Of a stretch of DNA of 64,000 bases, positions 36,828 through 45,582 are shown one piece after another. Made by a program: the position numbers and the translations under genes. The notes under the pieces were generated by a model that saw only the letters and a list, made by a program, of their open reading frames with translations, had not been told where the DNA came from and did not search any database. Source of the DNA: Agrococcus jenensis (GTDB lineage Bacteria; Actinomycetota; Actinomycetes; Actinomycetales; Microbacteriaceae); the NCBI RefSeq assembly GCF_003752465.1, contig NZ_RKHJ01000001.1:2294001-2358000 (forward strand), read 5' to 3'. Every line of letters begins with the position of its first letter. Positions within the stretch are counted from its first letter, which is position 1.

Positions 36828-37384
36828 GCGCCCTCCGGGGGATGCAGCAGCAGGTCGGCGAGGTCGTCGAGGTAGCGCTCGAGGGGGAGCGGGGCATCCG
36901 ATCCCCAGCGCACCCACGCCCGGCCGTCGCGCACCACGAGCGGTCCGGAGCCGTCGACGAGCGACTCGTCGAGCGGGATCGGCTCGATGCCGTGGTTCAC
37001 GGTCTCGCCCATCGGGAAGCCGCCCTGGAGCGCCGCGGCGCGCCAGGCGCGGCGCTGCTCGACGGATGCGGTGTGGTGCTGCGGGCGGCCGGGCTCGGTC
37101 ACGCGGGTCGAGACGCCTGTGCGCCAGACCGAGCCGTCCGCCTGCACGAGCAGCGCACCGAGCCGCCAGGCGCGGCCGAGCGACCGCATCCGCGGCCGCC
37201 GGGGGATGCCGAGCACCGGCTTCGGCTCGACGTGCTCCGCCAGCGCCTCATCGCGCGCGTGCGCGGCCGCGAGCCGCTCCGCGACCGCCCGCAGCGCCGT
37301 GCGCGCGAGCTCGATCGCCGCCGGGTCGTCGGGGTGCACTGCCACCGTCGCATCGTACGGGGAGCGCTCCAGCCGGGCCTCCAC
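36824..37384 (-). CDS. Uncharacterised protein, coupled to the thioesterase
   Basis: The 186-residue protein has no membrane segment. It is rich in Arg and Ala, with RMRSLGRAWRLGALLVQADGS in the middle and a C-terminal YLDDLADLLLHPPEG. I do not recognise the family. It starts with GTG at 37384 (GTG 37348 is possible) and overlaps the thioesterase start by 4 bases, so its role may be linked to that gene. Confidence 0.65.
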   Translation of the reverse strand: MEARLERSPYDATVAVHPDDPAAIELARTALRAVAERLAAAHARDEALAEHVEPKPVLGIPRRPRMRSLGRAWRLGALLVQADGSVWRTGVSTRVTEPGRPQHHTASVEQRRAWRAAALQGGFPMGETVNHGIEPIPLDESLVDGSGPLVVRDGRAWVRWGSDAPLPLERYLDDLADLLLHPPEGA

Positions 37385-37473
37385 GCCCGGGCCCGTGGGC
37401 TAGCGTGCTGCGTGCGCCGCCCTGGCGGCACGAGGAAGGGGATCCCGATGCTGGAACGACGGGAGGCTTCGGC

Positions 37474-38697
37474 ATGAGCCAGGAGCGCGAGCTCGACCTG
37501 ACCCTCTTCGGCGCGACCGGCTTCGTCGGCCGGCTCGTCGCCGAGCACCTCGCGGACGCGGCACCCGGCGGCACGCGGATCGCGCTCGCCGGTCGCTCAC
37601 GAGCGCGGCTCGAGGCCGTGCGCGACGGGCTCGGGCCTGCAGCCGCCGACTGGCCGCTGCTCGAGGCCGACAGCGCGGACCCGGAGAGCCTCCGGGAGCT
37701 CGCGCGGCGCACGCGCGTCGTCGTCAGCACCGTCGGTCCCTATCAGCGGCACGGGCTGCCGCTCGTCGAGGCGTGCGCGGCCGCCGGCACCGACTACGCC
37801 GACCTGACCGGCGAGGTGCTCTTCGTGCGCGAGCTCATCGAGCGCTGGCACGAGCCGGCGCGTGCGAGCGGTGCCCGGATCGTCGTGTCGTGCGGATTCG
37901 ACTCGGTGCCGTCCGATCTCGCGGTGCACCTGCTCCACCGGCGCGCGACAGCGGACGGCGCGGGCGGCCTCACAGACACGACGCTGCGGGTGCGACGGCT
38001 CTCGGGCGGCATCAGCGGCGGCACGATCGACTCGATGCGGCTGCAGCTCGCCCGCGCGCGGGACGACGCCTCGCTCCGCCGGGTGCTCGCGGATCCCGCC
38101 GCGCTCAGCGCTGGAGCCCGGGTCGCCCCGGGCCAGCCCGACGTGCACGCGCCGTTCCTCGACGCCGCGACGGGAGAGTGGGATGCGCCGTTCGTGATGG
38201 CCGGCTACAACACCCGGCTCGTGCGCCGCTCCGACGCCCTGCTCGGCGGCGCGTACGGCGAGCGCTTCCGCTACCGCGAGGTGCTGCCGACCGGTCGTGG
38301 GCTCGCCGGCCGCGCCCGCGCGACGGCGATCGCGGCCGGGATGGGGGCGCTCGTCGTCGGCATGGCGACGCCCGGGGTGCGCAGCCTCATCGACGTGGCG
38401 CTGCCGTCGCCGGGCGACGGCCCGTCGGAGGAGCGCCGCCGTGCCGGATCGTTCGCGCTGGAGACGACGACGCGCACCGAGGACGGGCGACGCGTCACCG
38501 CCACGGTCGCGGCGCAGGGCGATCCGGGCTACGCCGCCACGTCGGTGATGCTCGGCGAGGCCGGCCTCGCGCTCGCGGTCGACGGCGAGCGATGCAGCGC
38601 GGAGGGCGGCATCCTCACCCCGGCCGTCGCGATGGGCGACGTGCTCGTCGAGCGGCTGCGCGGGCAGGGGTTCACGCTCGAGGTGCGCGTGGCGTGA
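37474..38697 (+). CDS. Saccharopine dehydrogenase-like / trans-acting enoyl reductase family protein
   Basis: The 407-residue protein has an N-terminal NADP-binding Rossmann fold (DLTLFGATGFVGRLVAEHL, VVSTVGPYQRHGLPLVEAC) and the segment CGFDSVPSDLAVHLL with the family-typical GGISGGTIDSM. This is the group that includes mycobacterial trans-acting enoyl reductase Rv2953, usually annotated saccharopine dehydrogenase NADP-binding. A lipid or polyketide reduction role is possible but not shown. GGGAGG lies 7 nt before the ATG. Confidence 0.85.
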   Translation: MSQERELDLTLFGATGFVGRLVAEHLADAAPGGTRIALAGRSRARLEAVRDGLGPAAADWPLLEADSADPESLRELARRTRVVVSTVGPYQRHGLPLVEACAAAGTDYADLTGEVLFVRELIERWHEPARASGARIVVSCGFDSVPSDLAVHLLHRRATADGAGGLTDTTLRVRRLSGGISGGTIDSMRLQLARARDDASLRRVLADPAALSAGARVAPGQPDVHAPFLDAATGEWDAPFVMAGYNTRLVRRSDALLGGAYGERFRYREVLPTGRGLAGRARATAIAAGMGALVVGMATPGVRSLIDVALPSPGDGPSEERRRAGSFALETTTRTEDGRRVTATVAAQGDPGYAATSVMLGEAGLALAVDGERCSAEGGILTPAVAMGDVLVERLRGQGFTLEVRVA

Positions 38698-38706
38698 GCG
38701 GGGATC

Positions 38707-38722
38707 CCGGCCGGACGGCCGG
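38707..38722 (+). terminator. Short hairpin after the saccharopine-dehydrogenase-like gene
   Basis: CCGGCC and GGCCGG form a 6-bp stem with a GGAC loop, 9 nt beyond the stop codon. It is a weak terminator candidate. Confidence 0.4.
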
Positions 38723-38741
38723 ATGCCCCTAGTCTGCGCTG

Positions 38742-39968
38742 GTGGAGGACCGCTCGGCCGACGTGCTCGCGCAGCTGCTCGTCGAGCCGGACGCGGCGCT
38801 GCGCGCTGCGCGTCGAGCGCTCGTCCATCGCGTGCGGTGGCAGGGCGACCCGGTGCTGCGCCGCGAGCTGGCCGAGCACTACCGCGCGCTCGGCGCCCTC
38901 GACCAGGCGGCCAGGTGGGGGATCGTCGAGCCCGGCTGGGCGAGGGTGAGCGAGCTGAGGGCGCTGCGCTTGACGCTGATCGCGGAAGGGCCCGCCGCGG
39001 TCCGCGGGTATCTGGGCCTGCGCAGGGAGGATCCCGTGCCTCCGGCGGTCGCGGACCTCGCGCTGCCGCCGCAGGATGCCGACCGCAGTGACGCTGACGG
39101 GTGCCTGTCGCTCGTGATGGCGCTCATCGCGGGCGCCTGGGTGCTCGGCAGCCTCCTCATGGCACTGCTCGACCTCGCGCGCGGCGATCGTCCGCAGACC
39201 TGGATGCTGGTGAGCGGGCTCGTGGCGGCCGCCTGCTGCGCGCTCGCGGTGTGGGGCATCGTGCGCGCGGAGACCCGTTTCACGACGGCACGCGACGCCG
39301 CGATCTCGGACGCCGATCGGGCGTCGATCGAGCGACTCCAGGGGCGGGAGCGTAGGACCGCCGAGCGTGCCGCGGTCGGCACCGCGATGTGGGCGGGCGG
39401 TCCGCTCGGCGACGCGGCTCGATCCCGGCAGTGGCTCGTCGACGAGGCGCGCCGGTGGGGCGACCGGGCTGGCGCTGCGCGCTGGGGGCTCCTCGTGGAG
39501 GGCCTGTCGACCGGTCCCGAGCGCGATGCGCTCGTCGCGGTGCTGCGCCGCGTCGACGACCCCGTCGAGGCGCTGGCGCGGTTGAGCCGCAGGTCCTGGG
39601 ATCTGCCCTTCTCGCGCGCCGAGCTCGACGTGCTGCGGCGGGCCGGCGCGGATGAGATCCGCATCGCCGCGTTCCACACCATCGACGCACCGCATGCGCG
39701 CATCCGCTGGCTCGGCCGGTGCAGCGCGCCGCTCGCGATCGCTGCCCTCGCGCTGCCGCTGGCCGCCGTCGTGCTCGGAGCCCTCGTCGACGACCCGGTC
39801 GCCGCAGTGGCCGCGCGTCCCGCGCTCGTGGCGGTGCCGACGCTGCTCTCGGCCGCGCTGGTCTGCGCACTCGCGGGGGACGGTCAGATCTCCCGGCGTG
39901 CGATGCTCGGCCTCACAGGAGCCGGGGTCGGGCTCTCCGCGATCGTGGCAGTCAGCCTCGCACCCTGA
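38742..39968 (+). CDS. Uncharacterised membrane protein with N-terminal DUF6584-like region
   Basis: The 408-residue protein starts with GTG. Its N-terminal part (RRELAEHYRALGALDQAARWGIVEPG) resembles the helical repeat of DUF6584 proteins. Two hydrophobic helices follow near residues 125-170, then a charged helical region, then three more helices near the C-terminus. The function is unknown. It may be a membrane-attached scaffold; no operon partner is visible. Confidence 0.65.
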   Translation: MEDRSADVLAQLLVEPDAALRAARRALVHRVRWQGDPVLRRELAEHYRALGALDQAARWGIVEPGWARVSELRALRLTLIAEGPAAVRGYLGLRREDPVPPAVADLALPPQDADRSDADGCLSLVMALIAGAWVLGSLLMALLDLARGDRPQTWMLVSGLVAAACCALAVWGIVRAETRFTTARDAAISDADRASIERLQGRERRTAERAAVGTAMWAGGPLGDAARSRQWLVDEARRWGDRAGAARWGLLVEGLSTGPERDALVAVLRRVDDPVEALARLSRRSWDLPFSRAELDVLRRAGADEIRIAAFHTIDAPHARIRWLGRCSAPLAIAALALPLAAVVLGALVDDPVAAVAARPALVAVPTLLSAALVCALAGDGQISRRAMLGLTGAGVGLSAIVAVSLAP

Positions 39969-39993
39969 CCGCCGATGCGTGAGCCCGCGCCGC

Positions 39994-40476
39994 CTACAGC
40001 GGGACGATGCCGGTGTCGCCCAGGTCCGGCTCACCGTCGGTGACGAGCCCCTTGACGAGGTTGACGGCCGTCGCGACCTTGCCGGGGGAGTCCCAGTACT
40101 CGGCGGTCGACGCGGTCACCTCGAGCAGGCCGTTGTCGGGGTCGTCGGGCGTGCCGGACATGAAGATGCCGGCCGACGCATCCCACAGCTCCTTGAGCTT
40201 CGCGCGGTCGTCGACGTAGCGGGCGGTGCCGGCGAGCGACACCCAGCCGCTCTTGCTCGCGTAGTGCACGTTGACGCGCGGGTCGGCCTCGATCGCGGCG
40301 ACCTTGGAGGTGCTGCGCTCGGTGATGAACCAGACGGTGCCCGGCTCGGTGAAGTCCTGCGTGCCCATCGGCGTCGACACGAGCCCGCCGTCCATCGAGA
40401 CGTAGGCGAGGGAGGCGATGCGCGTGGAGCGCATGATGTCGGCGATGGTCTTGAGCTGCTCGTCGTATGCGGTCAT
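39994..40476 (-). CDS. Pyridoxamine 5'-phosphate oxidase family (general stress FMN-binding) protein
   Basis: The 160-residue split-barrel protein shows IASLAYVSMDGGLVSTPMGT, VWFITERSTSKVAAIEADPRVNVHYAS and a final LEVTASTAEYWDSPGK, matching the general stress protein 26-like PPOX family that binds FMN or FAD. The start ATG 40476 gives the family N-terminus MTAYDEQLKTIADIM. It is divergent from a GNAT gene. Confidence 0.88.
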   Translation of the reverse strand: MTAYDEQLKTIADIMRSTRIASLAYVSMDGGLVSTPMGTQDFTEPGTVWFITERSTSKVAAIEADPRVNVHYASKSGWVSLAGTARYVDDRAKLKELWDASAGIFMSGTPDDPDNGLLEVTASTAEYWDSPGKVATAVNLVKGLVTDGEPDLGDTGIVPL

Positions 40477-40555
40477 GGGGCTCAACCTGTCACGAGCGGC
40501 TGGGCGAACGCCGTGCCCACCCGGCTCTGAGCGAGCCGCGGCTAGGGTGCTCCGC

Positions 40556-40966
40556 ATGACCACCTTCGAGGACCGCGTGCCCACCGTCGAGGAGCAGCGC
40601 GCGGTCGCCGATGCGGTCGGCTGGCTCGACCACTTCGACTGGGCGACGATCGGCGGCTCGCTCGACCGCTCGCTGCACGGCGTGGTCGCGCGGCAGGGCG
40701 ACGCCGTCGTGGGCGTCGGCAGGCTCGTGGGCGACGGGGTGCGCTACTGCTACGTGCAGGACGTCATGGTCGACCCGGCCGCGTCGGAGCAGGGGATCGC
40801 GACCCAGATCGTCGAGCGGTTGCTCGACTGGGTGCGCGCCGCGGCGCCGGCGGAGGCGGTCGTCGGCCTGTTCGCGAGCCCCGAGGCGGTCTCGGTCTAC
40901 GAGGGGCTCGGCTTCCGGGCGGCGGACGGCGACCCGCTCGGCATGACGCTCAGCGTGCGCGGCTGA
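40556..40966 (+). CDS. GNAT family N-acetyltransferase
   Basis: The 136-residue protein has YCYVQDVMVDPAASEQGIATQIVERLL (acetyl-CoA binding loop in variant form) and a late YEGLGFRAAD, both usual GNAT landmarks. The substrate is unknown. The 3' end overlaps the convergent SDR gene by 17 bp. Confidence 0.85.
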   Translation: MTTFEDRVPTVEEQRAVADAVGWLDHFDWATIGGSLDRSLHGVVARQGDAVVGVGRLVGDGVRYCYVQDVMVDPAASEQGIATQIVERLLDWVRAAAPAEAVVGLFASPEAVSVYEGLGFRAADGDPLGMTLSVRG

Positions 40967-41789
40967 GCATCGCCTCGCTGCGCTCCCACAGCAGGTCGAC
41001 GAGCATGTCGGCGTGCACGAGCGGATTCGTCTGGTCGGGTGTCGCCGGATACCGCTCGGTGTAGAACCTGCCCGGCTCCCACGTCGTGCCGGGGCTCCCG
41101 TCGGCGAAGAACGTCAGGTTCTCGCCGCCCTGCTCCGGCGAGATGAGCAGCAGGCGGGCGAGCGGCGTGCGGTAGACGAAGCGCAGGATGCTCGTGCTGC
41201 CGGTGGCGAAGCTCGTGCGCACGTTGCCGGGGTCGAAGGCGACCGCGCTGATGCCTGCATTCCCGTACCTCGCCTGCAGCCCGCGGGCGTGCAGGATGTT
41301 CGCGAGCTTCGCGTTGCCGTAGGCGCGGTTGGGGCCGAACGAGCGCTCGCCCTCGAGGTCGTCGATGTCGAAGCGCGCGAGCCGGCGTGCCGCCGAGCTG
41401 GCGGTGTTCACGACGATGCCCTCGCCTGCCTGCAGCGCGGGCAGCAGCAGCTGCGTGAGCAGGAAGGGCGCGAGGTGGTTGACCTGGAAGGTCTGCTCGT
41501 GCCCGTCGACCGTGAGCGCTCGCCGGCCGAGGATCGCACCCGCGTTGTTGGCGAGCACGTCGACGCGCTCGGTCGTCGCGAGGAGGTCGCGGGCGAGCGC
41601 GCGCACGTCGTCGAGCCTCGCGAAGTCCACGACGAAGTGCTCGGCGCCGAGCGCCTGCGCGACCGCTGCCGTCTTCTCGGCGGAGCGTCCGACGAGCAGC
41701 AGGCGGTGCCCGCGCTCCGCGAGCTGTCGGGCGGCGGCTGCGCCGATGCCGTCGGAGGCACCGGTGAGGACGATCGTGCGGGAGGGCAT
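40950..41789 (-). CDS. SDR family oxidoreductase (retinol dehydrogenase-like)
   Basis: The 279-residue protein has the cofactor motif TGASDGIGAA, NNAGAILG and the catalytic YGNAKLAN, typical of the SDR group often labelled retinol dehydrogenase-like or protochlorophyllide-reductase-like. The substrate is unknown. GGGAGGGC directly before the ATG at 41789 supports that start. It is divergent from the Mn catalase gene. Confidence 0.87.
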   Translation of the reverse strand: MPSRTIVLTGASDGIGAAAARQLAERGHRLLLVGRSAEKTAAVAQALGAEHFVVDFARLDDVRALARDLLATTERVDVLANNAGAILGRRALTVDGHEQTFQVNHLAPFLLTQLLLPALQAGEGIVVNTASSAARRLARFDIDDLEGERSFGPNRAYGNAKLANILHARGLQARYGNAGISAVAFDPGNVRTSFATGSTSILRFVYRTPLARLLLISPEQGGENLTFFADGSPGTTWEPGRFYTERYPATPDQTNPLVHADMLVDLLWERSEAMLSRAR

Positions 41790-41868
41790 GGCGGTCACCC
41801 TACGGCGCTCGGCTGGGCGCGCCTGGCTGAGCATCCGGTGTGCGTCGCGACGGCTCGCTAGAGCGGTT

Positions 41869-41877
41869 GGGGTACAA
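41869..41877 (+). promoter_or_regulatory. GGGGTACAA box upstream of Mn catalase
   Basis: GGGGTACAA ends 37 nt before the ATG of the Mn catalase gene. It is the same box as at 3096, 51444 and 47091 and may be the -10 of a stress sigma promoter. Confidence 0.45.
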
Positions 41878-41914
41878 GGAGTAGCGTCGCGACTCCCCAT
41901 CGATCGGAGACGAC

Positions 41915-42871
41915 ATGTACTTCCACCTGCAGCAGCTGATCAACCCCATCGAGCAGGACGAGCCGGATCCCGCCGCCGCGAACGCCCTGCAGGAGGGCCT
42001 GGGCGGGCAGTTCGGCGAGATGCGCACGATGATGCAGTACCTCTTCCAGAGCATCAACTTCCGCGGCCCCTCCGGCAAGCCGTACAAGGACCTCATCCAG
42101 GGCATCGGGACCGAGGAGATCTCGCACGTCGAGCTCATCGGCACGACCATCTCGCGCCTGCTCGACGGCTCGCCGCGCTACCAGGGCAAGCCCACGGATC
42201 CGGTCGACGAGCCCGGCAAGCGCGGGGCGACGCCGCTCAGCATCGCCGTCGACCACAGCAACATCCACCACTACCTCGTCGGGGCGCAGGGCGCGATGCC
42301 GGTCGACGCGGCCGGCAACCCGTGGCTCGGCAGCTACGTCTACAACTCGGGCAACCTCGTGCTCGACCTGCTCTACAACCTGATGCTCGAGTCGACCGGT
42401 CGGCTGCAGAAGTGCCGGCTGTACGAGATGACGGCGAACAAGACCGCCCGCTCGACGATCTCGTACCTGATCGTGCGCGACCAGGCCCACGAGAACGCCT
42501 ACGCGAAGGCGCTCGAGACGCTCGGGGTGAACTGGCGCACCTCGCTGCCGATCCCGAAGACCAACGCCGAGCAGTTCCCGGAGGTCAAGCGACTGCTCGA
42601 CCTCGGGCTGCAGAGCAAGCAGTACTCCTTCGACCTCGGCGACCAGTCGGAGGCCGGCAAGATCTTCCAGGGCATGTCGCCCTCGAACGACGGCACCGAG
42701 CTCGACGCGTCGCAGCAGGCGCCGCAGGGTGCGCCCCTCGACATCGCGCCGGAGCGGCTCGAAGAGTTCGCGCCGGGAGCCGACAAGGAGCTGCGCGCGC
42801 TCATCGAGGCGACGGCGGCGATGGAGATGGCGCAGATCGACATGGACTTCGGCCCGATGAAGTCGTCCTGA
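41915..42871 (+). CDS. Manganese catalase
   Basis: The 318-residue non-heme catalase disproportionates hydrogen peroxide at a dimanganese centre. Ligand regions are visible: QFGEMRTMMQY, IGTEEISHVELIG and VRDQAHENAYAKAL, with the acidic and histidine residues in family positions. Length is typical. The ATG follows CGGAGACG. It is monocistronic, with a GGGGTACAA promoter-like box upstream and a 13-bp hairpin terminator downstream. Confidence 0.95.
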   Translation: MYFHLQQLINPIEQDEPDPAAANALQEGLGGQFGEMRTMMQYLFQSINFRGPSGKPYKDLIQGIGTEEISHVELIGTTISRLLDGSPRYQGKPTDPVDEPGKRGATPLSIAVDHSNIHHYLVGAQGAMPVDAAGNPWLGSYVYNSGNLVLDLLYNLMLESTGRLQKCRLYEMTANKTARSTISYLIVRDQAHENAYAKALETLGVNWRTSLPIPKTNAEQFPEVKRLLDLGLQSKQYSFDLGDQSEAGKIFQGMSPSNDGTELDASQQAPQGAPLDIAPERLEEFAPGADKELRALIEATAAMEMAQIDMDFGPMKSS

Positions 42872-42879
42872 CGCTCGCG

Positions 42880-42910
42880 GACGGCCGCGGCGTGGCGCGC
42901 CGCGGCCGTC
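42880..42910 (+). terminator. Hairpin terminator after Mn catalase
   Basis: GACGGCCGCGGCG and CGCCGCGGCCGTC form a perfect 13-bp stem with a TGGCG loop, 8 nt after the stop codon. Confidence 0.82.
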
Positions 42911-42962
42911 GCGCGTCCCGCCGCTAGCGTGAGCGCATGTCACGCGCCGCAGCAGTGCGCGC

Positions 42963-43718
42963 GTGAGGCGCACGCGCACCCGCCTCGCGCGCCGGATCGA
43001 CATCGGCGACCTCGCGTTCCGCGTCATCACGGAGGCCCGCGCCGATGCGGCCGACCTCCCGACGATCGTGCTCGTCCACGGCATCGGGATGTCGAGTCGG
43101 TACTTCGCGCGGCTGCACGATGCGCTGCGACCGCACAGCCGGGTCGTCTCGCTCGACCTGCCCGGGTTCGGCGCGATGCCCAGGCCGGCGAGGGCCGTCG
43201 ACGTCGAGACGATGGCGGCCGCGCTGGCCGAGGTCGTCGCCTCGCTCGACGCGGGGCCGGCCGTGCTCGTCGGGCACTCGATGGGCACCCAGTGGGTGGT
43301 GGAGCTCGGCCGCCAGCGGCCCGACCTGGTGTCGCGCGTGGTCGCGATCGGCCCGGTCGCGGACGTGGCCCACCGCTCCGCCGCCGCACAGGCGCGCGCC
43401 CTCGCCGTCGACACCTTCCTCGAGTCTCCAGCCACGAACTGGATCGTGTCGACCGACTACCTCCGCTGCGGCGTGCCCTGGTACGTCGCCCAGCTGCAGC
43501 CGATGCTGACGTACCCGATCGAGGAGCGGGTGCGGGAGCTCACGATGCCGCTGCTCGTCATCCGCGGCGAGCACGACCCCATCGCGAGCGCGCGGTGGTG
43601 CCGGCTCCTGCGCGACAGCGCCCCCGTCGCATCGCTCGTGCACATCCCGGGCGGGCCGCACAACGCGCAGCGGGCGGCGCCGCGAGCGGTCGCGGCGGCC
43701 ATCCTCGCCCACGGCTGA
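42963..43718 (+). CDS. Alpha/beta hydrolase
   Basis: The 251-residue protein has an oxyanion region VLVHGIGMSS, the nucleophile elbow GHSMGTQ, an acid in RGEHDPIA and a final histidine in GGPHNAQ, forming a complete Ser-Asp-His triad. The substrate is unknown. The start is GTG at 42963. It is followed after 32 nt by the ASCH gene on the same strand. Confidence 0.87.
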   Translation: MRRTRTRLARRIDIGDLAFRVITEARADAADLPTIVLVHGIGMSSRYFARLHDALRPHSRVVSLDLPGFGAMPRPARAVDVETMAAALAEVVASLDAGPAVLVGHSMGTQWVVELGRQRPDLVSRVVAIGPVADVAHRSAAAQARALAVDTFLESPATNWIVSTDYLRCGVPWYVAQLQPMLTYPIEERVRELTMPLLVIRGEHDPIASARWCRLLRDSAPVASLVHIPGGPHNAQRAAPRAVAAAILAHG

Positions 43719-43750
43719 CCGCGGCGAGCGCGTCTGGCACGATCGATCGG

Positions 43751-44269
43751 GTGAGCGCCCCCGGATCGTCCCAGCCCGTCGCCCCGCCCGATCTCGAGGC
43801 AGCCGCCGAGCTGTGGCGGGCCTACGCCGCCGCTCGGCCGGAGGCGGTCGCGGCGTCGCCCGAGCACACCGTCGAGCACTTCGGCGACTCGGAGCGGCTC
43901 GCCGATGCGCTGCTCGACATCGTGCTCCGCGGCCGCAAGCGGGCGACGGCAGAGCTCGTGGCCGACTTCCTCGCCCGCGGGGACGACGTGCCGCGGATCG
44001 GATCGCACTGGATCGCGTGCGACGGCCGCGGTGTGCCGACCATCATCATCCGCAGCGTCGAGCTGCGCGTCGGGCCGTTCGGGAGCGCGGATGCCGCGTT
44101 CGCCGCCGACGAGGGCGAGGACGACGGCTCGCTCGGGAGCTGGCGGCGCGAGCACCGCCGCTACTGGCAGCGCACCGCTGCCGCCCGCGGCGCCGAGTGG
44201 TCGGAGGACGACGAGATCGTGTTCGAGCGGTTCCGCGTGGTCTGGCCGCCCGAGCACGCGGACGCCTAG
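43751..44269 (+). CDS. ASCH domain protein
   Basis: The 172-residue protein shows HFGDSERLADALLDIVLRGRK followed by RIGSHWIACDGRG and EGEDDGSLGSWRREHRRYW, the pattern of the RNA-binding-like ASCH/PUA superfamily. Some ASCH proteins have amidohydrolase or RNase activity, so function is undecided. GTG start. It overlaps the convergent aminotransferase gene by 4 bases. Confidence 0.85.
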   Translation: MSAPGSSQPVAPPDLEAAAELWRAYAAARPEAVAASPEHTVEHFGDSERLADALLDIVLRGRKRATAELVADFLARGDDVPRIGSHWIACDGRGVPTIIIRSVELRVGPFGSADAAFAADEGEDDGSLGSWRREHRRYWQRTAAARGAEWSEDDEIVFERFRVVWPPEHADA

Positions 44270-45468
44270 CCGACGAAGTCGGTGAGCGCCTCCAGCAGCC
44301 GGTCGACCTCGCGGTCGTCGTTGTACGCGGCGAGCCCGACGCGCAGGCCGCCGTCGACCTCGAGGCCCAGCGCCCGGAAGGGCTCGTAGGCGTAGAACGA
44401 GCCGGCGGGCGCGAGGATGTCGCGCGTCGCGAGGGTGCGGTAGGCGTCGGTCGCGTCGCGGCCGCGGAAGGTCAGGAAGAGCGTGGGGGTGCGCTCGCTC
44501 GCGATCGAGTGCAGCGTGACCCGCTCCCCGAGCGCGGCGAGGCCGTCCTCGATCCGTCCGCGGAGCCGGCGCTCGTGCTCGTCGATCGCGTGGTGCGCTG
44601 CGAGGATCCGCGCGCGGCGCGAGCCTGCGTCCGGCGCGAGGCCGGCGATGAAGTCGACCGCGGCTGTCGCGCCCGCCATCAGCTCGTAGGGCAGCGTGCC
44701 GAGCTCGAAGCGCTCCGGCACGGCGTTCGTCGACGGCAGCAGCTTGTCGGGCGCGAGCGTCTCGAGCAGCGCGGGCGATGCCACGAGTGCGGCGCAGTGC
44801 GGACCGAAGAACTTGTACGGGGAGCAGACGAAGAGGTCTGCGCCGAGCTCCGCCACGTCGACGGCGGCGTGCGCGGCGAGGTGCACGCCGTCGACGTGGA
44901 CGAGGGCGCCGACCTCGTGCGCGCGACGCGCGATGCGGGCCACATCGGGCTTCGTGCCCAGCAGGTTGGAGGCACCGGTGACGGCGACGAGGCGGGTGCG
45001 GTCGGTGATGACGTCGTCGAGCGCATCCAGGTCGAGGTCGGCGGTCGCCGGGTCGAGCTCGAGCCAGCGCACGGTCGCGCCCACGGCCTCCGCCGCCTGG
45101 ATCCACGGGCGCACGTTGGCGTCGTGGTCGAGCCGCGAGACGACGACCTCGTCGCCCGGGCGCCAGGTCTTCGCCAGGTGGCGGGAGAAGTCGTAGGTCA
45201 GCTGGGTCGCGCTGCGCCCGTACACCACGCCACAGGGGTCGGCGGCGAGCAGATCGCCGATCGCCGCGCGGAAGGCGGCGACGGCGTCGCCGGCGTTGCG
45301 CTCGCTCGCGGTCACGGTGCCGCGGTTCGACAGCGGCGCGGTCAGCGTGCGCGCGATTGCCTCGCCGACCACGGCGGGCGTCTGCGTGCCGCCCGGGCCG
45401 TCGAAGTGGGCGATCCCGGATGCGAGCGAGGGGAACTGCGCGCGGAGCGCGGCGACGTCGAAGGGCAT
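44266..45468 (-). CDS. Class V aminotransferase (cysteine desulfurase-like)
   Basis: The 400-residue PLP enzyme has YGRSATQLTYDFSR, VTGASNLLGT, a DGVHLAAH aspartate and the Schiff-base lysine in VCSPYKFFGPH. It belongs to the cysteine desulfurase-like SelA/NifS relatives that lack the partner genes of iron-sulfur assembly, so its substrate is open. GAGGAG lies 4 nt before the ATG at 45468. Confidence 0.87.
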   Translation of the reverse strand: MPFDVAALRAQFPSLASGIAHFDGPGGTQTPAVVGEAIARTLTAPLSNRGTVTASERNAGDAVAAFRAAIGDLLAADPCGVVYGRSATQLTYDFSRHLAKTWRPGDEVVVSRLDHDANVRPWIQAAEAVGATVRWLELDPATADLDLDALDDVITDRTRLVAVTGASNLLGTKPDVARIARRAHEVGALVHVDGVHLAAHAAVDVAELGADLFVCSPYKFFGPHCAALVASPALLETLAPDKLLPSTNAVPERFELGTLPYELMAGATAAVDFIAGLAPDAGSRRARILAAHHAIDEHERRLRGRIEDGLAALGERVTLHSIASERTPTLFLTFRGRDATDAYRTLATRDILAPAGSFYAYEPFRALGLEVDGGLRVGLAAYNDDREVDRLLEALTDFVG

Positions 45469-45582
45469 GGGACTCCTCGGGGCGGGGCGGTGGACCACGG
45501 CCAGGCTATGCGACGAGCGATGGGTGCTCCGGCCGCGTCGCGAGCGACGCGATCGTGCACCCCGCAGCGGTCGAGCGGGCGC